Of a DNA stretch of 63,626 nt, positions 1 to 7,859 are shown one piece after another. Where the stretch lies: the NCBI GenBank assembly GCA_002841275.1, contig PHET01000023.1, positions 1 through 63,626 on the forward strand, written 5' to 3'. The notes beneath the pieces are model-generated. The model had not been told where the DNA came from. It saw only the letters and a list, made by a program, of their open reading frames with translations, and made no database searches. The DNA comes from Actinobacteria bacterium HGW-Actinobacteria-7. Its GTDB lineage: Bacteria; Actinomycetota; Coriobacteriia; Anaerosomatales; PHET01. The position numbers were made by a program, and so were the translations under genes. How positions within the stretch are numbered: position 1 is the stretch's first letter; every line of letters starts with the position of its first letter.

Positions 1-186
1 TCAGTTGTGGCTTCGACACCAACAACCGTTCAGGACGGGGTCCTCAACTGTCAACAACCTATGTGGGAACTACAGCTAGCCGTCTTTGAGGACCTCGCGG
101 CCTACGGACGAGGCAGGGCTCGGGCGACCGGTGCGCTGACGGAGGCCGACATCGAGCGGCTCATCCACGAGGCCAGAGGTGTCTAG
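1..186 (+). CDS. Antitoxin C-terminus (partial), partner of PIN toxin
   Basis: The frame is open from the left edge to a TAG at 184-186, so the 5' end lies outside the window. The last residues (LTEADIERLIHEARG) are a short acidic helix typical of the toxin-binding tail of small type II antitoxins. The stop overlaps the GTG of the PIN toxin gene by 8 bases, the usual antitoxin-toxin coupling. An internal ATG at 61 could start a 41-residue version, but most such antitoxins are longer. The DNA-binding half is not visible, so the antitoxin family is not assigned. Confidence 0.55.
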   Translation, partial: SVVASTPTTVQDGVLNCQQPMWELQLAVFEDLAAYGRGRARATGALTEADIERLIHEARGV

Positions 187-571
187 AGTCGTTCTTGACA
201 CGAACGTCTACATCTCCGCGTACGGGTTCGGTGGCAAGCCGGCCGAAGTGATGCGCGCCGCGATTCTTGGCGAATTCGAACTCGTGACATCGCCCCCTAT
301 TCTCCTTGAGGTGGCGGACAGGCTCGAGGCGGTGCTGGGTTTCGATCGTGAACATACGACAGAAGTGGTGCGGCAGATTGCCCGGGTCGCGGCCATCGTG
401 CGCCCGGTTCATCGCATCGCGGTCGTCGCGGATGATGCCGACAACCGCATCCTGGAGGCCGCGGCTGAGTCCGGGGCGGACTTCATCGTTTCGGGTGACC
501 GCCACTTGCTGGACTTGGGGGAGCGGGAGGGCATCTGCGTGGTGAGGGTCGCGGAGTTCCTCGGTAGGTAG
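179..571 (+). CDS. PIN-domain toxin of a type II toxin-antitoxin pair
   Basis: This 130-residue protein fits the PIN family of COG1569-type toxins, metal-dependent ribonucleases that cleave RNA and are neutralised by a bound antitoxin. The acidic metal ligands are visible: D7 in LDTN, E44 in LLEVADRL, D86/D88 before NRILEAA, and D107 in SGDRHLL. The GTG start overlaps the upstream antitoxin frame, so translation is likely coupled. Length is normal for the family and nothing is disrupted, so the toxin looks intact. The RNA target cannot be read from sequence. Confidence 0.85.
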   Translation: MSRVVLDTNVYISAYGFGGKPAEVMRAAILGEFELVTSPPILLEVADRLEAVLGFDREHTTEVVRQIARVAAIVRPVHRIAVVADDADNRILEAAAESGADFIVSGDRHLLDLGEREGICVVRVAEFLGR

Positions 572-582
572 GCTCGGTCAGG

Positions 583-648
583 AGATTTCGGAAACTCACT
601 TGACAACTCAGTTTCCATGGTGGAAACTGCGATGCGTAAGGAGTTTCC
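583..648 (+). promoter_or_regulatory. Operator cluster and promoter of the TetR gene at 695
   Basis: A consensus -35 (TTGACA, 600-605) is followed by the dyad AGTTTCCATGGTGGAAACT at 610-628, two perfect 8-base arms around TGG. Further half-sites GGAAACT (590-596) and AGTTTCC (642-648) flank it. The dyad sits where RNA polymerase must bind, which fits autorepression. The -10 is not clear. The same half-sites recur at 1281-1309, after the regulator gene. Confidence 0.7.
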
Positions 649-694
649 GCGCCGGCGACAGTGCCGGCACCGAGTCACCGGGAGTCGTGTACCG

Positions 695-1231
695 ATGAGC
701 ACCAAGCAGCAGATCGCCGAGGTCTTCGAACAGCTGGTCGGCCGCGTGGGCTACGACAAGGCGACGCTCGACGATGTTGCGCGTGAGATGCATATCTCGA
801 AGAAGACGATCTACGTCCACTTCGAGGGCAAGCGCGACATCTACGCGCAGATCGTCGAGCGGCAGGCGGCTCGCGAGAAGATGCGGCTTGCGGCAGCGGT
901 AGCTACCCTGCCCACCTTCGCCGCCAGGGTGGAGGCTGTCGTGGGATTCGTGCTGCAGTCGGCGCGTGCGCACATCAACGAGACCGGCCGAGACGAGTGG
1001 ATGCGCGAATACGAGGTCGCGGCCGACGCGTTCCGCCAGGCCAACGGCGAGCTGCTCCGCGAGCTGATCGTGGCGGGCATCGCGGCCGAGGAGTTCTCGG
1101 CAGGCGATGCGGTCTTCATCGAGCGCATGGTCACGGCGATGGTGCTCGACTACGTGGTGATGGTGAATGAGGATCCGGCGATCGATCACGACGCCGAGCT
1201 CCTCGCCCGCATCTTGAAGTTCTTGCAGTAG
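695..1231 (+). CDS. TetR/AcrR family transcriptional regulator
   Basis: The 178-residue protein has the TetR N-terminal helix-turn-helix at about residues 5-50 (ATLDDVAREMHISKKTIYVHF), then an alpha-helical ligand or dimer domain. I place the start at ATG 695, because the in-frame upstream ATG at 617 lies inside the operator dyad. GGGAG at 680-684 is a weak ribosome site. The same GGAAACT half-sites lie before this gene and before the membrane protein gene at 1329, so it probably represses itself and those two small genes. The inducer is unknown. Confidence 0.85.
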   Translation: MSTKQQIAEVFEQLVGRVGYDKATLDDVAREMHISKKTIYVHFEGKRDIYAQIVERQAAREKMRLAAAVATLPTFAARVEAVVGFVLQSARAHINETGRDEWMREYEVAADAFRQANGELLRELIVAGIAAEEFSAGDAVFIERMVTAMVLDYVVMVNEDPAIDHDAELLARILKFLQ

Positions 1232-1280
1232 GTTTCACAGGGCGTTCGGGCAGGACCCGGCCGCCCTTTGTTCGGCCCCA

Positions 1281-1309
1281 TGGAAACTGGGAAACCATAC
1301 GGGTTTCCA
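1281..1309 (+). promoter_or_regulatory. Second TetR operator, upstream of the small membrane protein genes
   Basis: Half-site GGAAACT (1282-1288) is followed directly by an inverted repeat, GGAAACC (1290-1296) and GGTTTCC (1302-1308), with 5 bases between. These match the half-sites before the TetR gene. The site is 20 bases upstream of the ATG at 1329, which places it at or just after the promoter. Repressor binding is inferred from motif sharing. Confidence 0.65.
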
Positions 1310-1328
1310 CCAAGAAGGAGGAAAGACG

Positions 1329-1640
1329 ATGAAAGGAATCGCAATCGCAGGGCAGACCGCGGGCGAGGCGGCGTGGTCGATCTCGATGTTTGTGCTCTCG
1401 CTAGTCATCACGGGGGCGTTCGGGTATTTGTTCGTGACCGACCCCGGCCGGCTCAACGAGGTCTGGGCCTGGACCCGCTCGTTGCCGCTGATCGTCCAGG
1501 GGCTGATCTGGCTGCTGTTCCTGCCGTGGATGATCGCGCTGTGGATCTGGACGCTGCCGTGGGCGATGCCGATTCGGCTGGTACTGGTGCTTGGCACGCT
1601 CGCCTTCACGCTGTGGCTGATGTTCCCTTGGAAGGCGTAG
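1329..1640 (+). CDS. Small three-helix membrane protein under TetR control
   Basis: This 103-residue protein has three hydrophobic segments at about 13-35, 50-72 and 75-98, rich in Trp and Leu, and no catalytic motif. The start is well supported by AAGGAGGAAAG at 1314-1324. It follows the TetR gene and its second operator, so it is probably the main target of that regulator. I do not recognise a family. A role in sensing or exporting a membrane-active compound is only a guess from its regulation. Confidence 0.7.
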   Translation: MKGIAIAGQTAGEAAWSISMFVLSLVITGAFGYLFVTDPGRLNEVWAWTRSLPLIVQGLIWLLFLPWMIALWIWTLPWAMPIRLVLVLGTLAFTLWLMFPWKA

Positions 1641-1738
1641 TCGGCGATGGCGGAGACACACTCTGGCCGCGGCGCAAGAGCGTCTTCTTCGGGTAGAAGC
1701 ATTTCGAACACACCGGAGTTCACAACGAGGGGAGCGAC

Positions 1739-1924
1739 ATGGCAGGCAAGGGTAACGGCGCGGCCGCAGGCGGTGGAGCGGTGTACGGTCTCGGCTTGTT
1801 TGGGGCCGCGGTCTACTACATCCAGACGGCGACCAGCTTCTTGGGCGGTCTCGTCGGAGTTCTCAAGGCGTTCTTCTGGCCCGGGTTCCTGGTCTACGAG
1901 CTGATGAAGTACCTCAAGATGTAG
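1739..1924 (+). CDS. Tiny membrane protein (61 aa), likely co-transcribed with the gene at 1329
   Basis: This 61-residue protein has a Gly/Ala-rich start and two hydrophobic stretches at about 14-30 and 33-56, ending in a short basic tail. GGGGAG at 1729-1734 is a good ribosome site. The 98-base gap after the previous gene shows no convincing terminator, so the two may form one transcript under the TetR regulator. The family is unknown. Confidence 0.6.
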   Translation: MAGKGNGAAAGGGAVYGLGLFGAAVYYIQTATSFLGGLVGVLKAFFWPGFLVYELMKYLKM

Positions 1925-2004
1925 GCGAGGGCGCTGGCGCTGCTATCCTTCTCGTCGACCCATCTTCGAGTCGACGCCCGCTCAGCGGGATCCTAGGAGG
2001 CTGC

Positions 2005-2904
2005 ATGTCCGGACGCTTGGCGCTCGTCACAACCGATGACCCGGTGCTGCTCGAGCACGAGTTCGACCTTGAGCCGCTGCTCGCGGAGTTCACCCGCCGA
2101 GGAGTGCCCGCCGAGGCGGTCGTCTGGCACCACGCCGGCGTCGACTGGAGCGTCTTCGACCTCATCGTGATGCGCAGTCCGTGGGATTACTCGCAGCGCA
2201 CTGCCGAATTCCTCGGCTGGCTCGACTCCCTCGACCCGAGCCGGGTTCTCAACCCGCCCGCGCTCATCCGCTGGAACTTCGACAAGCGCTATCTGCTCGA
2301 GCTCGAGGCGCACGGAGTCAGCATCGTCCCGACGATCGTCGCCTCCTCACTTGCCGAGGTACGAGCCGCAGCCAAGAAGATCGGGGGGCGCATCGTCATC
2401 AAGCCCAACATCGGCGCGGGTTCGTGGGGCGCGCACCTGACCTGGGCTGGCGACCCAAAGCTCGACGACTACGCCGCCGAGGTGCTCGACACGGGCAAAC
2501 TCGTGCTGGTCGAGCCGGAAGTCCCGGAGATCACAGAGGGTGGCGAGCGCGGACTGCTGTTCTTCGACGGCGAGTATTCGCACGCGATCACCAAGGGTCG
2601 AATCCTCGCCGATGATGGCGGCTACGTGGGTGGCGAGTACGCCGAGGACATCGTCCCAGCCATGCCAACCCGGGCCGAGGTTGCGTTGGCGACGCGCTGC
2701 AGCCGAGCAATCGCCCAGATCGCCGAAGAACGCGGATTCGCCAGCGCTGACGCCACGACGCCGCTCTATGCGCGCTACGACATCGTGACCAGCGTGGCCG
2801 GACCGATGATCATCGAGGCCGAGCTGTTTGAGCCGTCGTACTTCGTGGATACCGCGCCGGGGAGTGTGAAGCGGGTCGTGGACGCGATGGTGAGGCGGCT
2901 CTAG
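2005..2904 (+). CDS. ATP-grasp domain protein, glutathione-synthetase-like
   Basis: The 299-residue protein has an N-terminal substrate-type domain and a C-terminal ATP-grasp fold. Typical strands are visible: GGRIVIKPNIGAGSWG binds the nucleotide phosphates, VLVEPEVPEI is the hinge, and ERGLLFFDGEYSHAITKG is the stretch seen in prokaryotic glutathione-synthetase-like ligases. Such enzymes join a carboxylate to an amine or thiol using ATP. AGGAGG at 1995-2000 supports the ATG start. The gene stands alone, so the substrate cannot be inferred. It is not a standard gshB. Confidence 0.75.
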   Translation: MSGRLALVTTDDPVLLEHEFDLEPLLAEFTRRGVPAEAVVWHHAGVDWSVFDLIVMRSPWDYSQRTAEFLGWLDSLDPSRVLNPPALIRWNFDKRYLLELEAHGVSIVPTIVASSLAEVRAAAKKIGGRIVIKPNIGAGSWGAHLTWAGDPKLDDYAAEVLDTGKLVLVEPEVPEITEGGERGLLFFDGEYSHAITKGRILADDGGYVGGEYAEDIVPAMPTRAEVALATRCSRAIAQIAEERGFASADATTPLYARYDIVTSVAGPMIIEAELFEPSYFVDTAPGSVKRVVDAMVRRL

Positions 2905-2986
2905 GCATCTCGACGGCTGGTTCTCTCGCCGACACGGGCGCCATCTGGGTACGAACTGCAGGTGACCCGGGTACGGAGGGAGCCGC

Positions 2987-4216
2987 ATGAGCAGCCAGCG
3001 AATCGAGACGGTCGTCGTCGGGGGCGGGCAGGCGGGCCTCGCCACCAGCTACCATTTGAGTAGGCGTGGCCAAGAGCACGTCGTTCTCGAGCAGGCTGCG
3101 CAGGCCGTAAACGCCTGGCGAAACGACCGCTGGGACTCGTTCACGCTCGTGACCCCCAACTGGACGTTCCGCGTGCCCGGCATCGAGTACAACGGCGACG
3201 ACCCCGGCGGCTTCATGCCCCGCGACGAAGTAGTCTCGCGCTTCCAGCACCTGATCGAGGACAACAGGCTACCCGTTCGCTTCGACGTTCGTGTCTCCTC
3301 GGTCGAACCTGCCGAGCAGGGCGGCTATCTGGTGAGCACCGACTCAGGAACCATAGAGGCCGCCAACGTCGCTATTGCGACCGGGGTCTTCCAGCGACCC
3401 AAGATCCCGCCGATGTCCGCCTTGCTTCCTGCCGATATCGACCAGCTGCACTCCGGGCAGTACCGCAACCCGGGCGCGCTTCGCGATGGTGCGGTTCTCG
3501 TGGTGGGCAGCGCGCAGTCCGGTTGCCAGATCGCGCAGGAGCTCTACCAGCACGGGCGCAAGGTGTTCCTGTGCGTCGGCGGTGCCGGACGGGTCCCTCG
3601 GCGGTATCGAGGGAGGGACATCGTGGAATGGATGTCCCTGATCGGGTTCATGGACCGGACGGTCGATGAACTGCCGTCTCCCCAAGCGAGGTTCGCGGGC
3701 AATCCGCACCTCTCGGGCCGAGATGGGGGCCAGACGCTCAACCTGCACCAGTTCGTACGCGACGGTGTCGTCTTACTGGGTCACGCTCGCAGTATAGAGG
3801 GCACGACGCTGCACCTCGCCCCGGACGCCCGCGAAGGCGTGGCGAAGGCCGATGCGTTCGAGGCCCTGATTCTTGGCAAGATCGACGACTACATCGCGCG
3901 GGAGGGAATCGACGCTCCTGTCGAGATTGTGCCAGCGCTGCGAGAAGCACTCGACGCCGAACAGATCACGGAGCTTGACCTTGCCGCCTTTGGCATCACG
4001 ACTGTCATCTGGGCGATGGGGTACTCGTTCGATTTCAGCATGGTGAAGGCGCCGGTCTTCGACGAGGTCGGCTTTCCGATCGCGGAGCGCGGAGCAACTG
4101 GGTCTCCCGGTCTCTACTTCGTAGGCATGCCGTGGATGCCGGTGTGGAGCACGGGGCTGCTCTATCGCGTGGGTGAGGTCGCGGAGCGCGTGGCGGAAGA
4201 CATTGCGGCGCGCTAG
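2987..4216 (+). CDS. Flavin-dependent monooxygenase-like oxidoreductase
   Basis: This is a 409-residue FAD/NAD(P)-binding protein. The FAD motif GGGQAG is at residues 12-17, and a second dinucleotide site VVGSAQSGCQIAQ lies near the middle. A C-terminal FVGMPWMPVWSTGLLYRVGE stretch closes the FAD site. The layout resembles the flavin-containing monooxygenase-like family typified by MSMEG_0569. GGAGGG a few bases upstream supports ATG 2987. No nitrilase or partner genes adjoin it, so the substrate is unknown. It is probably cytoplasmic, with no signal peptide. Confidence 0.8.
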   Translation: MSSQRIETVVVGGGQAGLATSYHLSRRGQEHVVLEQAAQAVNAWRNDRWDSFTLVTPNWTFRVPGIEYNGDDPGGFMPRDEVVSRFQHLIEDNRLPVRFDVRVSSVEPAEQGGYLVSTDSGTIEAANVAIATGVFQRPKIPPMSALLPADIDQLHSGQYRNPGALRDGAVLVVGSAQSGCQIAQELYQHGRKVFLCVGGAGRVPRRYRGRDIVEWMSLIGFMDRTVDELPSPQARFAGNPHLSGRDGGQTLNLHQFVRDGVVLLGHARSIEGTTLHLAPDAREGVAKADAFEALILGKIDDYIAREGIDAPVEIVPALREALDAEQITELDLAAFGITTVIWAMGYSFDFSMVKAPVFDEVGFPIAERGATGSPGLYFVGMPWMPVWSTGLLYRVGEVAERVAEDIAAR

Positions 4217-4391
4217 GACGCGAGATTGCGAACTGTTGTCGGCGGACTGCGCTACTGGTGTCCGGCTCGGGAGAGAAACACGAGGTCAGACCCCCTAACC
4301 TCTACCTTAACCATACCACAATCCTACCTCAAAGACGAGTCCTGTATTCGTCGCGATAGGCGCGTATAACACAGTACTTGAGGTGATGCGC
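4217..4391. other. Intergenic stretch with pyrimidine-rich AT-leaning segment
   Basis: No gene is visible here. A run at 4290-4335 is pyrimidine-rich and lower in GC than its surroundings. GAGGTCAGACCCCC at 4282-4295 resembles the GGTCAGACCCC strings often found next to REP-type transposases, so this may be a mobile-element scar. A possible -10 (TATAAC, 4365-4370) would serve the next gene, with a leader of only about 15 bases. Confidence 0.35.
4380..4387 (+). promoter_or_regulatory. Ribosome binding site deciding the start of the DUF6323-like gene
   Basis: GAGGTGAT is an almost full-length Shine-Dalgarno match. It overlaps the possible starts at 4383 (GTG) and 4386 (ATG), which therefore cannot use it. 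GTG 4392 stands at normal spacing and is the best start. Confidence 0.6.
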
Positions 4392-4970
4392 GTGATCATT
4401 CCGTTCGGGCAGGACCCTGTCCACATGCAGCTCGCGATGGCCGTCAGCGAGCTCGAATCCTGTAACCGCGAGATCGAGCGCCACGGGCTATCGCTCACGA
4501 CCCAGGACATCCAAACCCTGGTTGCGGGGCGGCTTGAGTCGCTCGAGGTGAGCGAGCGGGTCGAGTTCGGTGGTGGTGTGGTCAAGCACATCGTTCTGGC
4601 GTTCGCGGGCTCGCCGTTCGTGTCGCGGGAGAACTTAGTGCCAACGGTGCTCGAACTCCAGGAGCTCTTCTACGACTTCAAGAACGAGTCGCTGGAGCAG
4701 ATCCCCGACGAAGACCTGATCGCGAAGATGCGGTCGCTGTTCGACGACCCCGCCCAAGGGGACCTCACCTTCTTGGCCGAGGCGCTTTTCGAGGGCCTGG
4801 GGCGCCACATGCGCGAGGAGGCTGTCGGCGATCCCGGTGCCGCCGATGCCACCGCCGACAACGCCGTCATGAACGCGTACACGCTCGCAGCGCACCGGTA
4901 TAACGTCTCAGACTGGGTCGACGAGACGTACGCTCCTGGGTGGGAGGGATCGAGCTGGCTGGACGAATAG
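4392..4970 (+). CDS. DUF6323-like protein of unknown function
   Basis: This 192-residue soluble acidic protein is mainly helical, with no signal peptide and no catalytic motif. Features such as ESCNREIERHGLSLT near the start and a FVSRENLVPTVLELQELFYDFKNE middle fit what I recall of DUF6323, which in Bacillota lies beside a DUF6179 gene; the same order occurs here. The strong ribosome site at 4380-4387 points to GTG 4392. The next gene's frame overlaps this one by 31 bases, so translation is probably coupled. Function is unknown, and the family match is from memory. Confidence 0.55.
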   Translation: MIIPFGQDPVHMQLAMAVSELESCNREIERHGLSLTTQDIQTLVAGRLESLEVSERVEFGGGVVKHIVLAFAGSPFVSRENLVPTVLELQELFYDFKNESLEQIPDEDLIAKMRSLFDDPAQGDLTFLAEALFEGLGRHMREEAVGDPGAADATADNAVMNAYTLAAHRYNVSDWVDETYAPGWEGSSWLDE

Positions 4971-5854
4971 GGGTGCGGCTGTCGGTCGATGAGAACGAGC
5001 TGGCCTCCCCCGAGGAGCTCGTGGCCTTCCAGGAGCGGTTCCTCCGGCTGCTCGAACGGCGCACGGCGATCTACACGATGGGCGACAGCACGTCTGTGCC
5101 TAACCATGTCGCGGCAGATCTCCTACGGTCGATCTGCTTCGTGCTGGGCATCGACCCGGACGAGTCCGAGGTACCGCAGCGGCTGCTCTCTGTCGACCTC
5201 GAGGACGAGTTTCGCCAAGGACTCGCCGAGATCGAGCGCACAGTCGAGCGGGCGCAGGCGCTCTGGCAAGAGGTGTGCGTCGCAATGCCGATGTTCCCGA
5301 ACCTAGCGCTGCGCGACACCCTGACGAGCATCGGAGACTTCTTCGCGCGCTACGACTACCGATCCATGGCGCACGAGATTCCGTGCAGTATCGACTACCC
5401 TCTCTGCCATCCGGTGCCGGAGTCGCTCTCAGGCGTCGACTACATCACCGAGTACCTGCGCCGCCTGATGATCGAGGCGCAGTTCCTGCAGCGTTTCGAG
5501 TTCAAGGCGTGTGACCGCGTGGTGGCGCGCAGCTATGCCGACCATATCGAGCTACTGATCAACCTCTACGAGCCTGTGGCGACAAACGCGATCGGGCTGG
5601 TGCTGGCGGGCAAGGACCCGGTGGGGCTCCTCATCGTCGACGAGGATCGTGCCGAAATCGCACGGCGGCTGGGCTCCGTTGCAGAAGCCGAGCAGGGCAG
5701 GGTGATACGCGAGGCAGCGCTGGAGGTGTGCGACGCGCTTGGCGTCGAGGGGCGAGGCGCCAGGGAGTACCTGTGTGAACTCGCCCCTGAGCTGCTGCCG
5801 CGTGTCGCCGTCGGGCTGGCGCACGGCGGCCTGCGGGGCGTATTCGTCGGGTGA
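4940..5854 (+). CDS. DUF6179-like protein of unknown function
   Basis: This is a soluble protein of up to 304 residues, rich in acidic residues and helices. It includes HEIPCSIDYPLCHPVPESLSG and a later LLINLYEPVATNAIG segment. I read it as DUF6179-like because of its content and its place after a DUF6323-like gene. The start is uncertain: GTG 4940 gives 304 residues, and GTG 4973, two bases after the upstream stop, gives 293 and would allow reinitiation. The two proteins probably act together. No enzyme motif is evident. Confidence 0.55.
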   Translation: MGGIELAGRIGVRLSVDENELASPEELVAFQERFLRLLERRTAIYTMGDSTSVPNHVAADLLRSICFVLGIDPDESEVPQRLLSVDLEDEFRQGLAEIERTVERAQALWQEVCVAMPMFPNLALRDTLTSIGDFFARYDYRSMAHEIPCSIDYPLCHPVPESLSGVDYITEYLRRLMIEAQFLQRFEFKACDRVVARSYADHIELLINLYEPVATNAIGLVLAGKDPVGLLIVDEDRAEIARRLGSVAEAEQGRVIREAALEVCDALGVEGRGAREYLCELAPELLPRVAVGLAHGGLRGVFVG

Positions 5855-5863
5855 GGCGGCCGC

Positions 5864-7027
5864 TTATCCCGGTTGCCCCTTAGGGGCTGACGCCGCCCAA
5901 GACGACTTGCGGTGCGTAGCTGGCCTCATCCCAAAGAGATACCGCATCGGACCGAAGCGTCGAACCACTTCATAGATTGCGAAGCTGGTGACGGTCGACG
6001 CGACCATGATGATGACCCACTGCGCGACCCCGCCTAGTGATGTCTTCACCACAAACGATGCAACCACGATGATCGCGGTCTGGTGGAGGATATAGATCGG
6101 ATATGACGCTTCGGCGAGGTAGGACAGTGAGCGCGATGGCCTGTCGAGGCGATGTCGTCCCACGCCAAGCATGCCGATCAAGATCGTCCACACACCGAGC
6201 ATCCCGAGGTAGTTGGCGACAGTCAACTGGACCGAAGGGTCTGGAAGCGCGATTCGCCACTGCCACGTCGCAACGAATGCGGTGCACAGCACCGTTCCTA
6301 CGGTGAGTGCGATAGCGCGGTGGCGTTCGGCGGACTCGGCGAATCCCTCGTCGGCGAACACGATGTATCCGAGTACAAAGAGCACGAAGTAGTAGACGGC
6401 GTTCTTGCCAAACAGGTCGGGCATCGCCTCGGCCAGCCAGAGGATCGCCGGCGGCAGAAACCACCACGTCGGTCGCGCGAGGTGTCGCGCCCACGCGCCG
6501 ATAAGCGCGCTACCGCCCTCCGAGCGCCCCCACGTGAAGATTGGGAGCGCCGCCATCGAGAGCACGAGCAGGAACAGGACGAACCAAAGGTGACCCACTC
6601 CGAACCCGCCGTAGTAGTCACCGTCGGCTTGGATGTTCCAGCGCAGGAAGTCGAAACTCGTGATGTAACGCCAGAAAGACCCGGTGTATCCGGAGTTGAA
6701 ACGCGCCCCGATATACGTCTGAGGCGGCATGATCACGAGGATTCCGAAGAGAAGCGGCACGCCTAGGCGCGTCCGGCGTTCGCGCGCGAACGTCGCCGTA
6801 GAGCGTTTGGCGAGAGAGAAGTGCGCCGAGCAGCCCGCGAGCAGGAACAGCAGCGGCATCTGCCAGCGGTCGATGAAGCCGTTTGTATAGTTGACCGCCA
6901 TCGAGAGATATGAGCTCTTCACGTAGAAGGCCTCGCCCGCGTTGAACACACGTGAAGTGTGGAACGGGAAGAGCAGCAGGACCGCTAAGATGCGCAGCCA
7001 GTCGATGTAGTGCAGACGGCGGGACAC
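5864..7027 (-). CDS. Membrane acyltransferase 3 family protein
   Basis: The 387-residue protein has about ten hydrophobic helices and opens with RLHYIDWLRILAVLLLFPFH, the acyltransferase-3 signature with the active-site His at the end of the first helix. The family moves acyl groups onto sugars or other surface molecules across the membrane. The sequence resembles OpgC/MdoC-like members. It runs opposite to its left neighbour and 25 bases after the ABC permease, in the same direction, so it may be the last gene of that operon. The acceptor is unknown. Confidence 0.8.
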   Translation of the reverse strand: MSRRLHYIDWLRILAVLLLFPFHTSRVFNAGEAFYVKSSYLSMAVNYTNGFIDRWQMPLLFLLAGCSAHFSLAKRSTATFARERRTRLGVPLLFGILVIMPPQTYIGARFNSGYTGSFWRYITSFDFLRWNIQADGDYYGGFGVGHLWFVLFLLVLSMAALPIFTWGRSEGGSALIGAWARHLARPTWWFLPPAILWLAEAMPDLFGKNAVYYFVLFVLGYIVFADEGFAESAERHRAIALTVGTVLCTAFVATWQWRIALPDPSVQLTVANYLGMLGVWTILIGMLGVGRHRLDRPSRSLSYLAEASYPIYILHQTAIIVVASFVVKTSLGGVAQWVIIMVASTVTSFAIYEVVRRFGPMRYLFGMRPATHRKSSWAASAPKGQPG

Positions 7028-7052
7028 GGGGACCCCCTGTTGTTCGGGATGC

Positions 7053-7859
7053 CTACAGGAAGCTCGACACCACGCGCTCTCGGTCGAACGTCTTCACGAT
7101 CCAACGCATGAGCAGCACATCGAGTGCGCCCAGCACCACGCCGACCACCGCGAACAGCGCCGGTCCCAGCAACATCAAGCCATTTACCTGGCCCAGCACG
7201 AGCAGGACTATCGGCAGCACCACGAATCCAGCGATGGAGTTCGCTGACTGATAGGTAGCGACGCGCGCTGACACCCACACTACGCATGCGGTCACGAATA
7301 CTGAGACCGTTGGCACCACGAGCAGCATCAGCACCCACCAGTTGGGCGTGGGGAAGAACTGTCGGCCCACAAATGGGTTGGCGAGCACGTTGACGATGAT
7401 CGTGTAGATCACGAAGCACACCCACGAGAACGCCACCGATGGGACAACGGCGCTGAGAATCTTGCCCACGACGAGTTCAGTGTCGGACACGGGCGTGTAG
7501 AGCATGCCCTCGAGCGTGTGGCGCTCCTTCTCGCCGGCAAAGCTGTTGGCGGCCAGGATGGTCGCCATCATCGTCGGGATGATGAGGAAGAACGCCGAGA
7601 ACAGGAACGCCGTCGCGACGTATGCGGCCTTTCCCTGCGTGGAAAGGCCCGAGATCGCCGGGACAAGGTCGACTGGGATCTTCTCGAAGAATGCCCGCAC
7701 GTCCGCCGAGCTCATGTACCGCAGGCCCACCAGCAGCCCCACGGGGTAGAGCACGACGAACACGAGCGGCACGATGATCACCGGCGCGAGCACCTGGCTC
7801 GACCCGGCGCTCTCTCGGAGGTCCTTGGCTGCAATCGCTCGGATGACGTTCGCCTTCAT
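7053..7859 (-). CDS. ABC-2 type transporter permease
   Basis: The 268-residue integral membrane protein has six likely helices. The motif NSFAGEKERHTLEGMLYTPVSDTELVVGK is typical of ABC-2/NatB-type permeases between helices two and three. Its start overlaps the stop of the ATPase gene by four bases, so the two make one exporter. The substrate is unknown. The divergent TetR-hydrolase operon suggests a small toxic compound or lipid. Confidence 0.85.
   Translation of the reverse strand: MKANVIRAIAAKDLRESAGSSQVLAPVIIVPLVFVVLYPVGLLVGLRYMSSADVRAFFEKIPVDLVPAISGLSTQGKAAYVATAFLFSAFFLIIPTMMATILAANSFAGEKERHTLEGMLYTPVSDTELVVGKILSAVVPSVAFSWVCFVIYTIIVNVLANPFVGRQFFPTPNWWVLMLLVVPTVSVFVTACVVWVSARVATYQSANSIAGFVVLPIVLLVLGQVNGLMLLGPALFAVVGVVLGALDVLLMRWIVKTFDRERVVSSFL

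Noticed and set aside
617-694. Longer N-terminus for the TetR protein starting at ATG 617
   Set aside because: That ATG lies in the operator dyad, and the extra 26 residues are Arg-rich and unlike TetR N-termini.
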